Part shown: in pieces, positions 44,301 through 52,198 of the stretch
How positions within the stretch are numbered: the first letter of the stretch is position 1
Layout of the letters: every line of letters starts with the position of its first letter
Assembly: GCA_947625375.1 (NCBI GenBank)
Contig: CANQOC010000015.1
Span: 1 to 54,622 of the forward strand
Direction: 5' to 3'
Length of the DNA: 54,622 nt
Source of the DNA: an uncultured Clostridia bacterium
GTDB lineage: Bacteria; Bacillota; Clostridia; Oscillospirales; Ruminococcaceae
The notes under the pieces: generated by a model
The model's database searches: none
What the model saw: only the letters and a program-made list of their open reading frames with translations
What the model was told of the DNA's origin: nothing
Program-made: the position numbers and the translations under genes

Positions 44301-47300
44301 GAGCCTTATAGGAGCGCAAAGGAGTATTATGACGGCGTATTCTCGGGCGTCGAGGGCTGTACCCTCCCCGAGCGCGACGTCTTTGAAAAGGAAGAGCGCT
44401 GCGGGTTCGTGCGCTTCTTCGGCGAGAGGCTTATGCCCGGGCGGGTCGAGGAATTCTGCCGCAAAAACGGCATCACCCCGAACGTATTCTTCCTTGCGGC
44501 GATGGGGTTTGTCCTCGGGAGATATGAGCACACCGACGAGGTCTGCTTCACGACAATCTATAACGGCAGGAGCGACGGAAGAACCGCCGCGACGATGGGA
44601 ATGCTCGTCAAGACGCTTCCGGTATACGTCAGGCTTGCGGACAGCAGGGACGTCGCGGAGCTTATGAACGGCGTCCGTGACCAGCTTATCTCGTCGATGA
44701 GCAACGACATCTATTCCTTCGCCGAAATCAGCCGAGCCTATGGGATTCAGAGCGACGTCCTGTTTGCTTACCAAGGTGACGACTTCGTTGAATTCGACCT
44801 CGGAGGGCAGAAGACGGCCCTCACCGAAGGCGTGCCCGACGTCGCAAAGGCGCCGCTTTCGATAGACGTGTTCGTCGAGGGCGGGAAATACCGCTTCGAG
44901 TTTGAGTACCGCGCGGATATGTACAGTCCCGCGTTCATCGAAAGGCTTAAAAGCGTCCTCGAGGAAGCCGCGCTGAGCCTTCTCACCGCCCGGACATTGG
45001 GCGACGCGAGCGTCACCCCGGCGGAGGAGCTTTTGCGGATTGAGTCGTTCAACGACACCGATTATCCCGTCGACGTCGTGAGCGTGAACCGGCTATTTGA
45101 GGCACAGGCGGCCGTGAATCCGCAGAAGACCGCCGTCATCGCCGACGGAGAAACGGTGACGTATGACGCTTTGAACAGGGCGGCAAACCGCGTTGCGCAC
45201 GCGCTTATCCGCCTCGGGATAAAGCGGGACGAAATGGTCGGAATTCTTCTTGACCGAAGCAAATCCGCGTATATCGCGAACCTCGGAATCTTAAAGGCGG
45301 GCGCGGCGTTCCTGCCGATGACGCCGTCATATCCCGACGAGAGAATCGACTACTGCCTCTGCGACGCGAAAAGTCCCTTTGTCATCACCTCGGAAGCCTT
45401 AAAGGAGGAGCGGCGGGCGCTCTTTGAGAGCAAGCCTTACCGCGTCCTGACAGTCGAAGGGCTTCTTATGAACAGCGACGAAAGCGACCCCGGTCTCGAC
45501 ATAAGTCCCGAATCGCTGGCTTACTGCATCTATACCTCGGGTTCGACCGGAAAGCCGAAGGGAGTTATGATTGAGCACAGAAACCTCTGCTGCTTTGTCA
45601 ACGCGAACCCGAAAAACATCGAGATTACAAACTATACCGAGCACGCTTCGGTCTCTTTGGCACTTGCGGCGCTCTCGTTCGACATCTCGGTTATGGAGGA
45701 GTTCATTCCGCTCTGCAACGGACTGACGGTCTGCATGGCGACCGAGGACGAGATTCACGACCCCTTGGCGCTGGCGCGGCTTATGAATGAAAACGACGTC
45801 GACTTCATGACCTGTACGCCGTCGTTCCTGTCGAACATAATCGACATCGAACAGCTTCGCGAGCCTGTCGCGAGGATTAAAGGCTTCGACTTCGGCGCCG
45901 AGTCCTTCCCGCCGTCGCTCTATTCAAAAATAAGGGCAATCAACCCGACAGCCGCCCTCGCGAACGGCTACGGTCCGACGGAGTGCACCGTCAGCTGTTC
46001 CACAAAGTTTTTGAACGACACCGACCCGATTACCATCGGCGTGCCGCTCTCGAACGTAAAATTCTATGTTATGGACAGCGCAAACCGCATACTTCCGGTC
46101 GGCTTCAAGGGCGAGCTCGTCATCAGCGGCGCGGGAGTCGGTCGGGGATATGTCGGTCTTCCCGAAAGGACGCGAAAGTCCTTCTTCCGCATTAACGGGC
46201 AAAGGGCCTACCGCAGCGGCGACTTGGCAAAGTGGACCGAAAGCGGCGAAATCGACTTCCTCGGGCGCTTGGACAATCAGGTCAAGCTGCGCGGACTCCG
46301 CGTCGAGCTCGACGAAATCGAGAGCGCAATCAACGCATATGAGGGCGTGCGCGTGAGCAAGGTCATCGTTAGAAACAACGGCAGCGAGGACTATCTTGCG
46401 GGATATTTCACCGCCGACCGAGAGGTCGACACCGCAGACCTTACCGCGCGCCTCCGCGAAACGCTGACCGCATACATGGTCCCCGGGGCGCTTATGCAGC
46501 TCGACGAAATGCCGCTCACGCCGAACGGGAAAATCGACAAAAACCGCCTCCCCGACATTCAGAACAACGCGGCAAGGCGGGAATATGTCGCGCCGTCGGG
46601 ACCCTTGGAGGAGGAATTCTGCGAGCAGTTTGCGAATATCCTCGGACTCGAGCGCGTCGGAGCGGCAGACGATTTCTTCGAGATTGGCGGGACGTCGCTG
46701 AGCGCCACAAGGATAGTCATGTACGCGATGAACAAGGGGTATCCGGTCGCTTATAAAGACGTCTTCGCCTGCCCGACGCCGGCGATGCTCGCCGAAATGA
46801 TTCAAAAAAGCCGGGGCGGCGAAGATGCTTCGGACGGCGTCGGAGAATATGACTATGCGCTTATTGACGAGGTTTTAAAGTGCAACAGCGAAGAGCGGCT
46901 CGGCGACATAAAAAAAGGACAGCTCGGGGACATTCTTCTGACCGGCGCGACCGGCTTCCTCGGGATTCACGTCCTGCGCGAATTCTTGGACAGCTATTCC
47001 GGAAAGGTCTTCTGCCTGATGAGAAAGGGGCGGCATGGCAGCTGTGAGGAGCGCCTGAAGTCGATGCTCGTCTATTATTTCGGCGACCCGTTCGAGAGCG
47101 CGTTTTCCGAGCGCATCGTCTGCATCGAGGGGGACATCACCGACAAAAACGCGGTTGACGCGCTCGCGGCGCTGGACTGCCCGGTCGTGATAAACTGCGC
47201 CGCCTGCGTGAAGCACTTTGTCAGCGACGACTCGCTCGACAGAATAAACGTCGGCGGGGTCAGAAATCTCGTTGAGATGTGCAAAAAATCCGGCAAGCGG

Positions 47301-48038
47301 CTTGTACAGATTTCGACGACCTCGGTCGCGGGAGAGGGAGAGCCGAACACCCCGCTTTATGACAAAAAAATGTCCGAAAACGAGCTTTATTTCGGACAAA
47401 TCTTGGACAACGCCTATACGCGGACGAAGTTCCTCGCCGAGCGGACCGTCCTCGAAGCGTGCGCCAAGGGCGAGCTTGACGGGCGGATTCTGAGGGTCGG
47501 CAACCTTATGAGCCGCCTCTCGGACGGTGAGTTTCAGATTAACTTCGTCACAAACGGCTTCATGCGCGCGCTCAAGGCTTATAAGGCGCTGGGGCAGTTC
47601 CCCATCAGCTCGATGCACGCTCCCGCCGAGTTTTCGCCGGTCGATTCGACCGCGTCGGCAATACTGACGCTTGCGTCCTGCGATGGCGGATTTACGGTCT
47701 TTCACGCTTATAACAGCCACGAGATTTATATGTCAGACGTTATATACGCCATGCGGGCGCACGGCTTTAAAATCGACATCGTCCCCGACGGGGAATTTGC
47801 CGAAACGCTTCGCGCCGCTTCCGAACGCGCCGAGCTGAGCGGGACGGTGCTCGGGATTATCGCTTATGACAGCGGCGACGGCTCGGCGAGATTCGAGATT
47901 CCCGCCGAAAACGGCTTCACCGCAAAGGCACTCTATCGGCTCGGATATAAGTGGCCGATTATCGACGACGCATACCTTGAAAACGCTATCCGCGCGCTTG
48001 ATACGCTCGGATTCTTCGACGGCGCGGGGGCGGAATGA
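41385..48038 (+). CDS. Two-module nonribosomal peptide synthetase with terminal reductase
   Basis: 2217 residues from GTG 41385 (AAGGGG eight bases upstream). Order: a truncated condensation-like front (about 1-215, only the C-terminal part); A1 (about 220-715; LYTSGSTGTPKGVM at 370, YRTGD); T1 (Ser751 in AAGLTSV); C (about 780-1210; HHIISDG 927-933, intact); A2 (about 1230-1730; YTSGSTGKPKGVM at 1383); T2 (Ser1771 in IGGTSL); thioester reductase (about 1850-2210; TGATGFLG at 1853, YTRTK 2011-2015). Expected product: a dipeptide released as aldehyde or alcohol. By-eye pocket residues: A1 D-A-M-F-L-V-A-I-F, A2 D-I-M-T-F-F-G-V-S; I assign no substrate. Confidence 0.93.
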   Translation: MSTAREDLEYFRGVLPNTDADSMPLPDMQEDGFDEALMRRGLTGGPLGNAAIWDTAAMLALAWYSGSTDALCAVVRGGKRLPVYFDFGKETSFAACSREVKNLADEAERHCGAEFGEICAELGLNAMPAIAEDAESFRGFSLIGGTKTALCLFLDTAAGELCAKYNAAVYNESSVSRLLESLAAALGKIAGGEDDITKIVALTDSQLAELDAFNDNAVPYDPGETLIDRIRRAAERFPGKTAVVFKDRRFTYREFDEITDRIAAWVKRLGIGREDVVSILIPRCEYMPICAVGVLKSGAAYQPLDPGYPPERLRFMMDDAGTKALIADGALLSLVPEYSGPVLKLDEIPSLPECADELPRPKPEDLFILLYTSGSTGTPKGVMLEHGSLAAFCGWFTAHYDMDENSRAAAYASFGFDACMMDMYPTLSSGAELHIIAEEICLDLIAINRYLNENKITHIFMTTQVGRQYAELFPESEYPRYLSVGGETLVPVEPPRYRFTNAYGPTECTIFTTAFDVDRLYHNVPIGKALSNVRLYITDTYGRRVPVGVPGELCVAGPQVARGYLNRPEKTAEVFIKNPFCDDPRYSRIYRTGDIVRFLPDGSVEFIGRRDSQVKIRGFRIELSEVEGVIRRFKGIKDATVVACDEAGGGKFVAAYVVSDEAVDVDALNRFILETKPPYMVPAVTVQIESIPLNRNQKVDKRALPKPERRAESFAPPVGETQERICRLLESVVGHGSFGADTDFFAAGLTSVTSIKFLVLLTKEFGAAVSSKTLRECNTAQKLEAYLETAEKTSSPAEKRDCYPLTQTQLGIYVECMKHPEAVFYNLPCSFPLSKDTDVGRLCAAIRKVVDAHPAIKCSIRADKDGRVCMFPNDGRPVDVEIIDGTQAEYESFFKGFARPFDFADGPLYRFAVYVTEKRIYLLTDFHHIISDGSSIAVFAEELDRALRGEELLGEPYSQLDMAADEETARNGEPYRSAKEYYDGVFSGVEGCTLPERDVFEKEERCGFVRFFGERLMPGRVEEFCRKNGITPNVFFLAAMGFVLGRYEHTDEVCFTTIYNGRSDGRTAATMGMLVKTLPVYVRLADSRDVAELMNGVRDQLISSMSNDIYSFAEISRAYGIQSDVLFAYQGDDFVEFDLGGQKTALTEGVPDVAKAPLSIDVFVEGGKYRFEFEYRADMYSPAFIERLKSVLEEAALSLLTARTLGDASVTPAEELLRIESFNDTDYPVDVVSVNRLFEAQAAVNPQKTAVIADGETVTYDALNRAANRVAHALIRLGIKRDEMVGILLDRSKSAYIANLGILKAGAAFLPMTPSYPDERIDYCLCDAKSPFVITSEALKEERRALFESKPYRVLTVEGLLMNSDESDPGLDISPESLAYCIYTSGSTGKPKGVMIEHRNLCCFVNANPKNIEITNYTEHASVSLALAALSFDISVMEEFIPLCNGLTVCMATEDEIHDPLALARLMNENDVDFMTCTPSFLSNIIDIEQLREPVARIKGFDFGAESFPPSLYSKIRAINPTAALANGYGPTECTVSCSTKFLNDTDPITIGVPLSNVKFYVMDSANRILPVGFKGELVISGAGVGRGYVGLPERTRKSFFRINGQRAYRSGDLAKWTESGEIDFLGRLDNQVKLRGLRVELDEIESAINAYEGVRVSKVIVRNNGSEDYLAGYFTADREVDTADLTARLRETLTAYMVPGALMQLDEMPLTPNGKIDKNRLPDIQNNAARREYVAPSGPLEEEFCEQFANILGLERVGAADDFFEIGGTSLSATRIVMYAMNKGYPVAYKDVFACPTPAMLAEMIQKSRGGEDASDGVGEYDYALIDEVLKCNSEERLGDIKKGQLGDILLTGATGFLGIHVLREFLDSYSGKVFCLMRKGRHGSCEERLKSMLVYYFGDPFESAFSERIVCIEGDITDKNAVDALAALDCPVVINCAACVKHFVSDDSLDRINVGGVRNLVEMCKKSGKRLVQISTTSVAGEGEPNTPLYDKKMSENELYFGQILDNAYTRTKFLAERTVLEACAKGELDGRILRVGNLMSRLSDGEFQINFVTNGFMRALKAYKALGQFPISSMHAPAEFSPVDSTASAILTLASCDGGFTVFHAYNSHEIYMSDVIYAMRAHGFKIDIVPDGEFAETLRAASERAELSGTVLGIIAYDSGDGSARFEIPAENGFTAKALYRLGYKWPIIDDAYLENAIRALDTLGFFDGAGAE

Positions 48039-49804
48039 TGTTCAAACGTAACGAAAAGCTTATTAAAACAAAGCTGTGGCAGTATCTGCTGCCGAGCGTG
48101 CTTCTGACCGCGTCGCTGCAAATCGGAAACGTCGTCGACACAATGCTCGTCGGCAACATTTTGGGCACCGACGCGATGTCCGCCGTGCAAATCGGCATGA
48201 CCGTGGACAACATAATGGAGCTTGCGGGATATGTCCTTGCCGTCGGCGGAAGCGTCGCGGCGGGAATGCTGCTCGGGCGGCGCGAGCGCGAATTTGCCAA
48301 CCGCGTCTTTTCGACGACATTCACGCTCAGCGCGGCGTTCGGCGCGGTCTTCTCCGTTTTATCGGTGTTTTCGCCGATTATCGCGAAATTCCTGACCGGC
48401 GGCGGAGAGCTCGAAAATGACGTCTGCGCATTTGTGCGCGTAACGCTTCTCGGCGCTCCGGTCATCGGGATTGTTTTGCAGTTTATAAACTATGTCGCCG
48501 TCGACAATCACCCCGGAATCGCCTCGGCATATGTGATTACGTCGAACGTCCTGAACCTGAGCCTCGACTACCTTCTCCTGAGCTTTACGAAGCTCGGGAC
48601 TGCGGGCGCGGCGCTTTCGACAATATTGGGCTATGCGCTCGCCGGGGTCGTCCTTATCCCCTATCTTCGCTCGCCGAAGAGAATGTTAAGGTTTACCATG
48701 CCGAAAAAGATGTCCGAATCGCTTAAGATGGTGCTCAGCCTCGGCATGCCGACGCTTCTTTATATGATTTGCGACACCGTTCGCATATTTGTGCTGAACA
48801 TGGTGGTTGTGCACGCTATCGGAAGCGACGCGATGGCGGTTTATACGGTCTGCAACAATATCGTGCTGATTCTCGAAATGTTCGTCGGCGGAATTATCGG
48901 GACGCTGTCGTCGATTGGCGGCGCTTTATACGGCGAAAAGGATTATTTCGGCGTGCGCGCTCTGGCAAAAAACGTCCTTATATTCAGCTATACGGTGCTG
49001 GCGGTGTTTATGGCCGCGACATTCGTTTTCATGCGGCAGGTCATGGGGTTCTTCGGAATCGACGGCGGCGCGCTGATGGATATGACGGCGGCGTCGCTGA
49101 GAATATTCATGCTCTGTCTGCCGTTCTATCTCTTCAACAGCTTTATGACCTCGTTCTATCAAAGCACCGAGAAGGAAAAGCTGTCCTCGTTTGTGACATC
49201 GCTCAGAAGCTGCGTCGCGGTACTTCCGCCGGCGTTCCTGCTGGTATTCCTGACCCCGCCCGACGAGGCGAAGCGGCTTCGTTCGCTGATGATTGCGCTC
49301 GTTCTGGGCGAGGTGCTGACGGTGATTGCCGTGACATTGGTGCGGCGCCTCCGCTATCGCGGGAAGGACATTTTCCTTTTGCCCGAGGAGCGCGACGAGC
49401 GTGTCCTCGACTTCTCAATCGGCCCCGACATGAAGGAGACGCTTAAAGTCCCGGTTGAGATATCCGAATTCTGCCAAAGCTGCGGCATTGAGGCGGAGAG
49501 GGCAAACCTTATCGCGGTCGCGGCGGAGGAGATGACGGTGAACATAATTCTTTACGGCGGAAAGCATGTAAAATCAATCGACATAAACCTGAGCATCACC
49601 CCGGAGTCGCTTATTCTGCGCACACGCGACAACGGAATCCCCTTCGACCCGACGCACTATGAATCGGACAACGAGAGGTTCGAGATACACGGAATCGAGC
49701 TTGTGAAGCGGATTTCGAGCAAGGTGCAGTATATGCGCGTGCTCGACCTTAATAACACGACCGTCGAGGTCGCGCTCGATTCGCCGGAGGTGCAGAATGG
49801 TTGA
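48035..49804 (+). CDS. MATE-family exporter fused to an RsbW-like ATPase domain
   Basis: 589 residues, start overlapping the NRPS stop (ATGA). Residues 10-440 form a 12-helix MATE exporter (ASLQIGNVVDTMLVG; SLGMPTLLYMICDTVR opening the second half). Ordinary MATE proteins end near 450. Here residues about 465-582 resemble an anti-sigma-factor-type HATPase: IAVAAEEMTVNIILYGG (N box with Glu499 and Asn503), RDNGIPFDP (Asp532-Gly534) and HGIELVKRIS (Gly553). Probably exports the peptide product; the ATPase tail may sense or signal. The fusion boundary is inside one uninterrupted frame. Confidence 0.88.
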   Translation: MMFKRNEKLIKTKLWQYLLPSVLLTASLQIGNVVDTMLVGNILGTDAMSAVQIGMTVDNIMELAGYVLAVGGSVAAGMLLGRREREFANRVFSTTFTLSAAFGAVFSVLSVFSPIIAKFLTGGGELENDVCAFVRVTLLGAPVIGIVLQFINYVAVDNHPGIASAYVITSNVLNLSLDYLLLSFTKLGTAGAALSTILGYALAGVVLIPYLRSPKRMLRFTMPKKMSESLKMVLSLGMPTLLYMICDTVRIFVLNMVVVHAIGSDAMAVYTVCNNIVLILEMFVGGIIGTLSSIGGALYGEKDYFGVRALAKNVLIFSYTVLAVFMAATFVFMRQVMGFFGIDGGALMDMTAASLRIFMLCLPFYLFNSFMTSFYQSTEKEKLSSFVTSLRSCVAVLPPAFLLVFLTPPDEAKRLRSLMIALVLGEVLTVIAVTLVRRLRYRGKDIFLLPEERDERVLDFSIGPDMKETLKVPVEISEFCQSCGIEAERANLIAVAAEEMTVNIILYGGKHVKSIDINLSITPESLILRTRDNGIPFDPTHYESDNERFEIHGIELVKRISSKVQYMRVLDLNNTTVEVALDSPEVQNG

Positions 49805-50423
49805 ATTCGCGGCCGCCGACGTTTCGGCGCTTCCCGACCCCCTGTCCGACATCTCCGCCCTCGCCGGGATACCTGATTGGCGGGTGAGATATATCCTCCG
49901 CTACCGCCGCGCGCAGGACCGAAGGCTGAGCCTCGGCGTCTGGCGGCTGATGGAGAGAATGCTCGCTCGGCGGGGAATCCGCGCGGAGGAAGTCACCTTC
50001 GACGCGGGCGGAAAGCCGCTCTGTGACGGCGCTTTTCTGAGCCTGTCGCACTCGGGGAGCATGGCGATGTGCGCCGTCGGCGGCGCGCCGATCGGGTGCG
50101 ACATTGAGCGGATTGACTCGGCGGATTTCGACATCGCGCCGAAGGTCTTTCTCCCCGGCGAGCTTGAGTATATCGGCGCGGCGGAGTCGGAGGACGGTGC
50201 GCGAAAGCGGTTTGCCGCCCTTTGGACGCTCAAGGAAAGCTATATGAAGATGACCGGCGATGGTCTCGCGCTTGCGCCGGAGCGGATTGAGATACTCCTG
50301 CCGGAGCTGCGCCTTCTGCGCGACGGAATTGAGCAGAATTGCAGGCTGTTTCATGCGCCGCGCGGAGAGTATGAGATGGCGCTCTGCGCAGAGGACGAAG
50401 GGTTTGACGAAATAACGGTATGA
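49797..50423 (+). CDS. 4'-phosphopantetheinyl transferase (Sfp type)
   Basis: 208 residues overlapping the exporter end by 8 bases. It activates the two carrier domains of the NRPS from coenzyme A. Motifs: GGKPL (P1), FLSLSHSGSMAMCAVG (P1a/His contact), IGCDIERID (P2, Mg ligands) and FAALWTLKESYMKMTGDGL (P3). Its presence as the last gene makes the operon self-sufficient. Confidence 0.93.
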   Translation: MVEFAAADVSALPDPLSDISALAGIPDWRVRYILRYRRAQDRRLSLGVWRLMERMLARRGIRAEEVTFDAGGKPLCDGAFLSLSHSGSMAMCAVGGAPIGCDIERIDSADFDIAPKVFLPGELEYIGAAESEDGARKRFAALWTLKESYMKMTGDGLALAPERIEILLPELRLLRDGIEQNCRLFHAPRGEYEMALCAEDEGFDEITV

Positions 50424-50425
50424 CG

Positions 50426-50461
50426 CCCGCACCTGTCGGAATGACGGGGCGGGTGGTTTTT
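50426..50461 (+). terminator. Terminator of the NRPS operon
   Basis: CCCGC-A-CC-T-GTC pairs with GAC-G-GG-GCGGG around GGAAT, then GGTTTTT. Confidence 0.75.
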
Positions 50462-50477
50462 GGAAAGCCGATTATTC

Positions 50478-51530
50478 TTATTCCTGCGCGTACACGCCGC
50501 TCAATTCTCCGTTCAAATCGTACTCAGTCTGCACGGTCAGGGTGTCCCCGCCGTCGGGAGTGAAGACAAAAACGCCGCCCTCGGGGTCTGCGTCGATGAA
50601 CTTCCCGACCGCTTTTCCGTTGTAATATAGCCTCCGATTGCCGTTGTCCTCTGAATATTTCAGACCGTATTTTTCGTATTTTGCGAATATCTCTTCAAGC
50701 GGCGTCCCGGCATTTTCGGAATTGCCGAACGCGACGCTGTACTCGGAAACGGTTTCATACACGGCAGACAAATCGCCGTATTCGTCGGTGACAGCAGTCT
50801 CGCCCGACCCGTCGGTGACAAAAACGTCATCGTACTTTACAAAATAGGTCTCGCCGTTCTCGGCAGTCCAAAAAATTGTATAGTCCTTTGTGAAAAGGTC
50901 GCCGTTTTTAATCGCCGCAAGGGTCTCGTCGAGGCATTTTTCGATGTTTTCGACGTCCTCCTCGGTGAGCTTGCGGCGGACGTCGCCGGAGTCGGTGTGC
51001 CACAAAATTTCCTCTCCGGACTCAAATTTTTCGCGATAAATTTTGAGCTGTTCGTCCGCCCATTTTTCGTATTCATCGGCCGTCCAGAACTCGATTCTCG
51101 GGGCGTTTGAAAGGCTCGTCAGCCTCGGAAAATCGCTGTCGTTGTTCTGCGATTTAGTCTCCGAAAGCTTAATTATGCCGATGTTGACAGTGACCGTGAC
51201 GGCAGCAATCGCCATGACCGCGGCCGCGAAGGTCAGCTTTGTCCGAAGCGGCAGGGCCGGCGAGGTTTTCACGGGAATTTCGGACGGAGCGGTATCAGCC
51301 GATTTGTTCAAAGAAGCGGAGGGCGGAATTTCGTCGGCGCCGTTAAGCAAGACGTCCGCCGAAATTCCGAAAATCTCACAAAGATTCCGGAGAATTTTGA
51401 CGTCCGGAGCGGTTTCGCCCGCCTCCCATCGCGCGATTGCCTGACGCGAGACTCCGAGCCGCTCGGCAAGCTGTTCCTGAGTTAAACCCCGCGATTTTCG
51501 GAGCATGGCAAGTGTTTCGTTGAATTGCAT
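50478..51530 (-). CDS. XRE-family regulator with membrane helix and extracytoplasmic domain
   Basis: 350 residues after AAAGGAAGTG. HTH_3 at residues 5-60 (LRKSRGLTQEQLAERLG, VSRQAIARWEAGE). A linker leads to one membrane helix (about 97-122) and a C-terminal acidic domain of about 220 residues with repeated Glu/Asp/Tyr-rich strands. Topology suggests a one-component membrane sensor. It faces the NRPS operon tail-to-tail. Its own promoter carries two palindromic sites. Confidence 0.85.
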   Translation of the reverse strand: MQFNETLAMLRKSRGLTQEQLAERLGVSRQAIARWEAGETAPDVKILRNLCEIFGISADVLLNGADEIPPSASLNKSADTAPSEIPVKTSPALPLRTKLTFAAAVMAIAAVTVTVNIGIIKLSETKSQNNDSDFPRLTSLSNAPRIEFWTADEYEKWADEQLKIYREKFESGEEILWHTDSGDVRRKLTEEDVENIEKCLDETLAAIKNGDLFTKDYTIFWTAENGETYFVKYDDVFVTDGSGETAVTDEYGDLSAVYETVSEYSVAFGNSENAGTPLEEIFAKYEKYGLKYSEDNGNRRLYYNGKAVGKFIDADPEGGVFVFTPDGGDTLTVQTEYDLNGELSGVYAQE

Positions 51531-51560
51531 TTCAGCACTTCCTTTCTGTTTTATGCAGCA

Positions 51561-51589
51561 ATTATACCCCGGCGGCCGCGACAGGTCAA
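51561..51589 (-). promoter_or_regulatory. Promoter of the XRE regulator
   Basis: Minus strand TTGACC (51584-51589), 17 bases, TATAAT (51561-51566). Confidence 0.8.
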
Positions 51590-51596
51590 TAACGGA

Positions 51597-51628
51597 AATG
51601 TAACATTTGCGGCCGGGAATGTAACATT
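51597..51628 (-). promoter_or_regulatory. Paired operator sites AATGTAACATT
   Basis: The 11-base palindromic word AATGTAACATT occurs at 51597-51607 and 51618-51628, 21 bases apart (two helical turns), just upstream of the -35. Probably bound by the XRE protein or another dimeric regulator. Confidence 0.6.
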
Positions 51629-51672
51629 GGGACTCGCCGATGCCGCAGCCCCGATAACATATTGATTTGACC

Positions 51673-51705
51673 CCGTCACGTCTTACTTGAGGCGTGACGG
51701 TTTTT
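51673..51705 (+). terminator. Orphan terminator in a divergent gap
   Basis: CCGTCACG (51673-51680) pairs with CGTGACGG (51693-51700), then TTTTT. No plus-strand gene lies before it. It might end a short unannotated RNA or the read-through of the NRPS operon. Confidence 0.55.
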
Positions 51706-51816
51706 GCTGTTCCAACGCTTATCGCGAAAGTCGGAGAGCTTTTACCGTGCTTTTGTACAATTTCAATAATATTTAATGTCCTGTTTCAGCGGTCATGACG
51801 AATCTTTTGCTTTTGC

Positions 51817-51845
51817 TTGACAAGTATTACGGTTAGTGATATATT
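51817..51845 (+). promoter_or_regulatory. Promoter of the padR-DUF2812 operon
   Basis: TTGACA (51817-51822), 17 bases, TATATT (51840-51845). Confidence 0.8.
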
Positions 51846-51866
51846 TATTACAGTAACCGTAATACT
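51823..51866 (+). promoter_or_regulatory. PadR operator (13-bp inverted repeat)
   Basis: AGTATTACGGTTA (51823-51835) and TAACCGTAATACT (51854-51866) are perfect inverses with centres 31 bases apart, enclosing the -10 box. Binding would block the promoter: autoregulation by the PadR protein. Confidence 0.75.
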
Positions 51867-51878
51867 GGAGGTGTAAAA

Positions 51879-52196
51879 TTGCGGGATAATATAAAGGGCG
51901 GGGCGCTCACGGAAGTGACGTTCTTCGTTTTGCTGTCGCTCTATCAGCCGAAGCACGGCTATGCAATCATGCAGTTTATTGAAGAAAAGACAAACGGGCG
52001 GTTGACGCTTGGCGCGGGGACGCTCTACGGCGCTCTTACCTCCCTCGAGGAAAAGGGGTGGATTGCGCCGTTTGGCGACACGGGCGGTCGAAAAAAAGAA
52101 TATATTATCACAAGCGCCGGGAAAGACGTCTGCAACAAGGAAATTTCGAGGTTAAAAGAACTGGTCAGGGTCGCAAAAAATATTATGGAGGAATGA
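51879..52196 (+). CDS. PadR-family transcriptional regulator
   Basis: 105 residues from a TTG start behind CTGGAGGTGTAAAA. Winged helix: TEVTFFVLLSLYQPKHGYAIMQFI, GTLYGALTSLEEKGWI and the wing GRKKEYIITSAGK; a short C-terminal dimer helix as in group 2 PadR proteins. Probably represses its own operon through the inverted repeat. Stop overlaps a GAATGA just before the next gene. Confidence 0.92.
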   Translation: MRDNIKGGALTEVTFFVLLSLYQPKHGYAIMQFIEEKTNGRLTLGAGTLYGALTSLEEKGWIAPFGDTGGRKKEYIITSAGKDVCNKEISRLKELVRVAKNIMEE

Positions 52197-52198
52197 TT

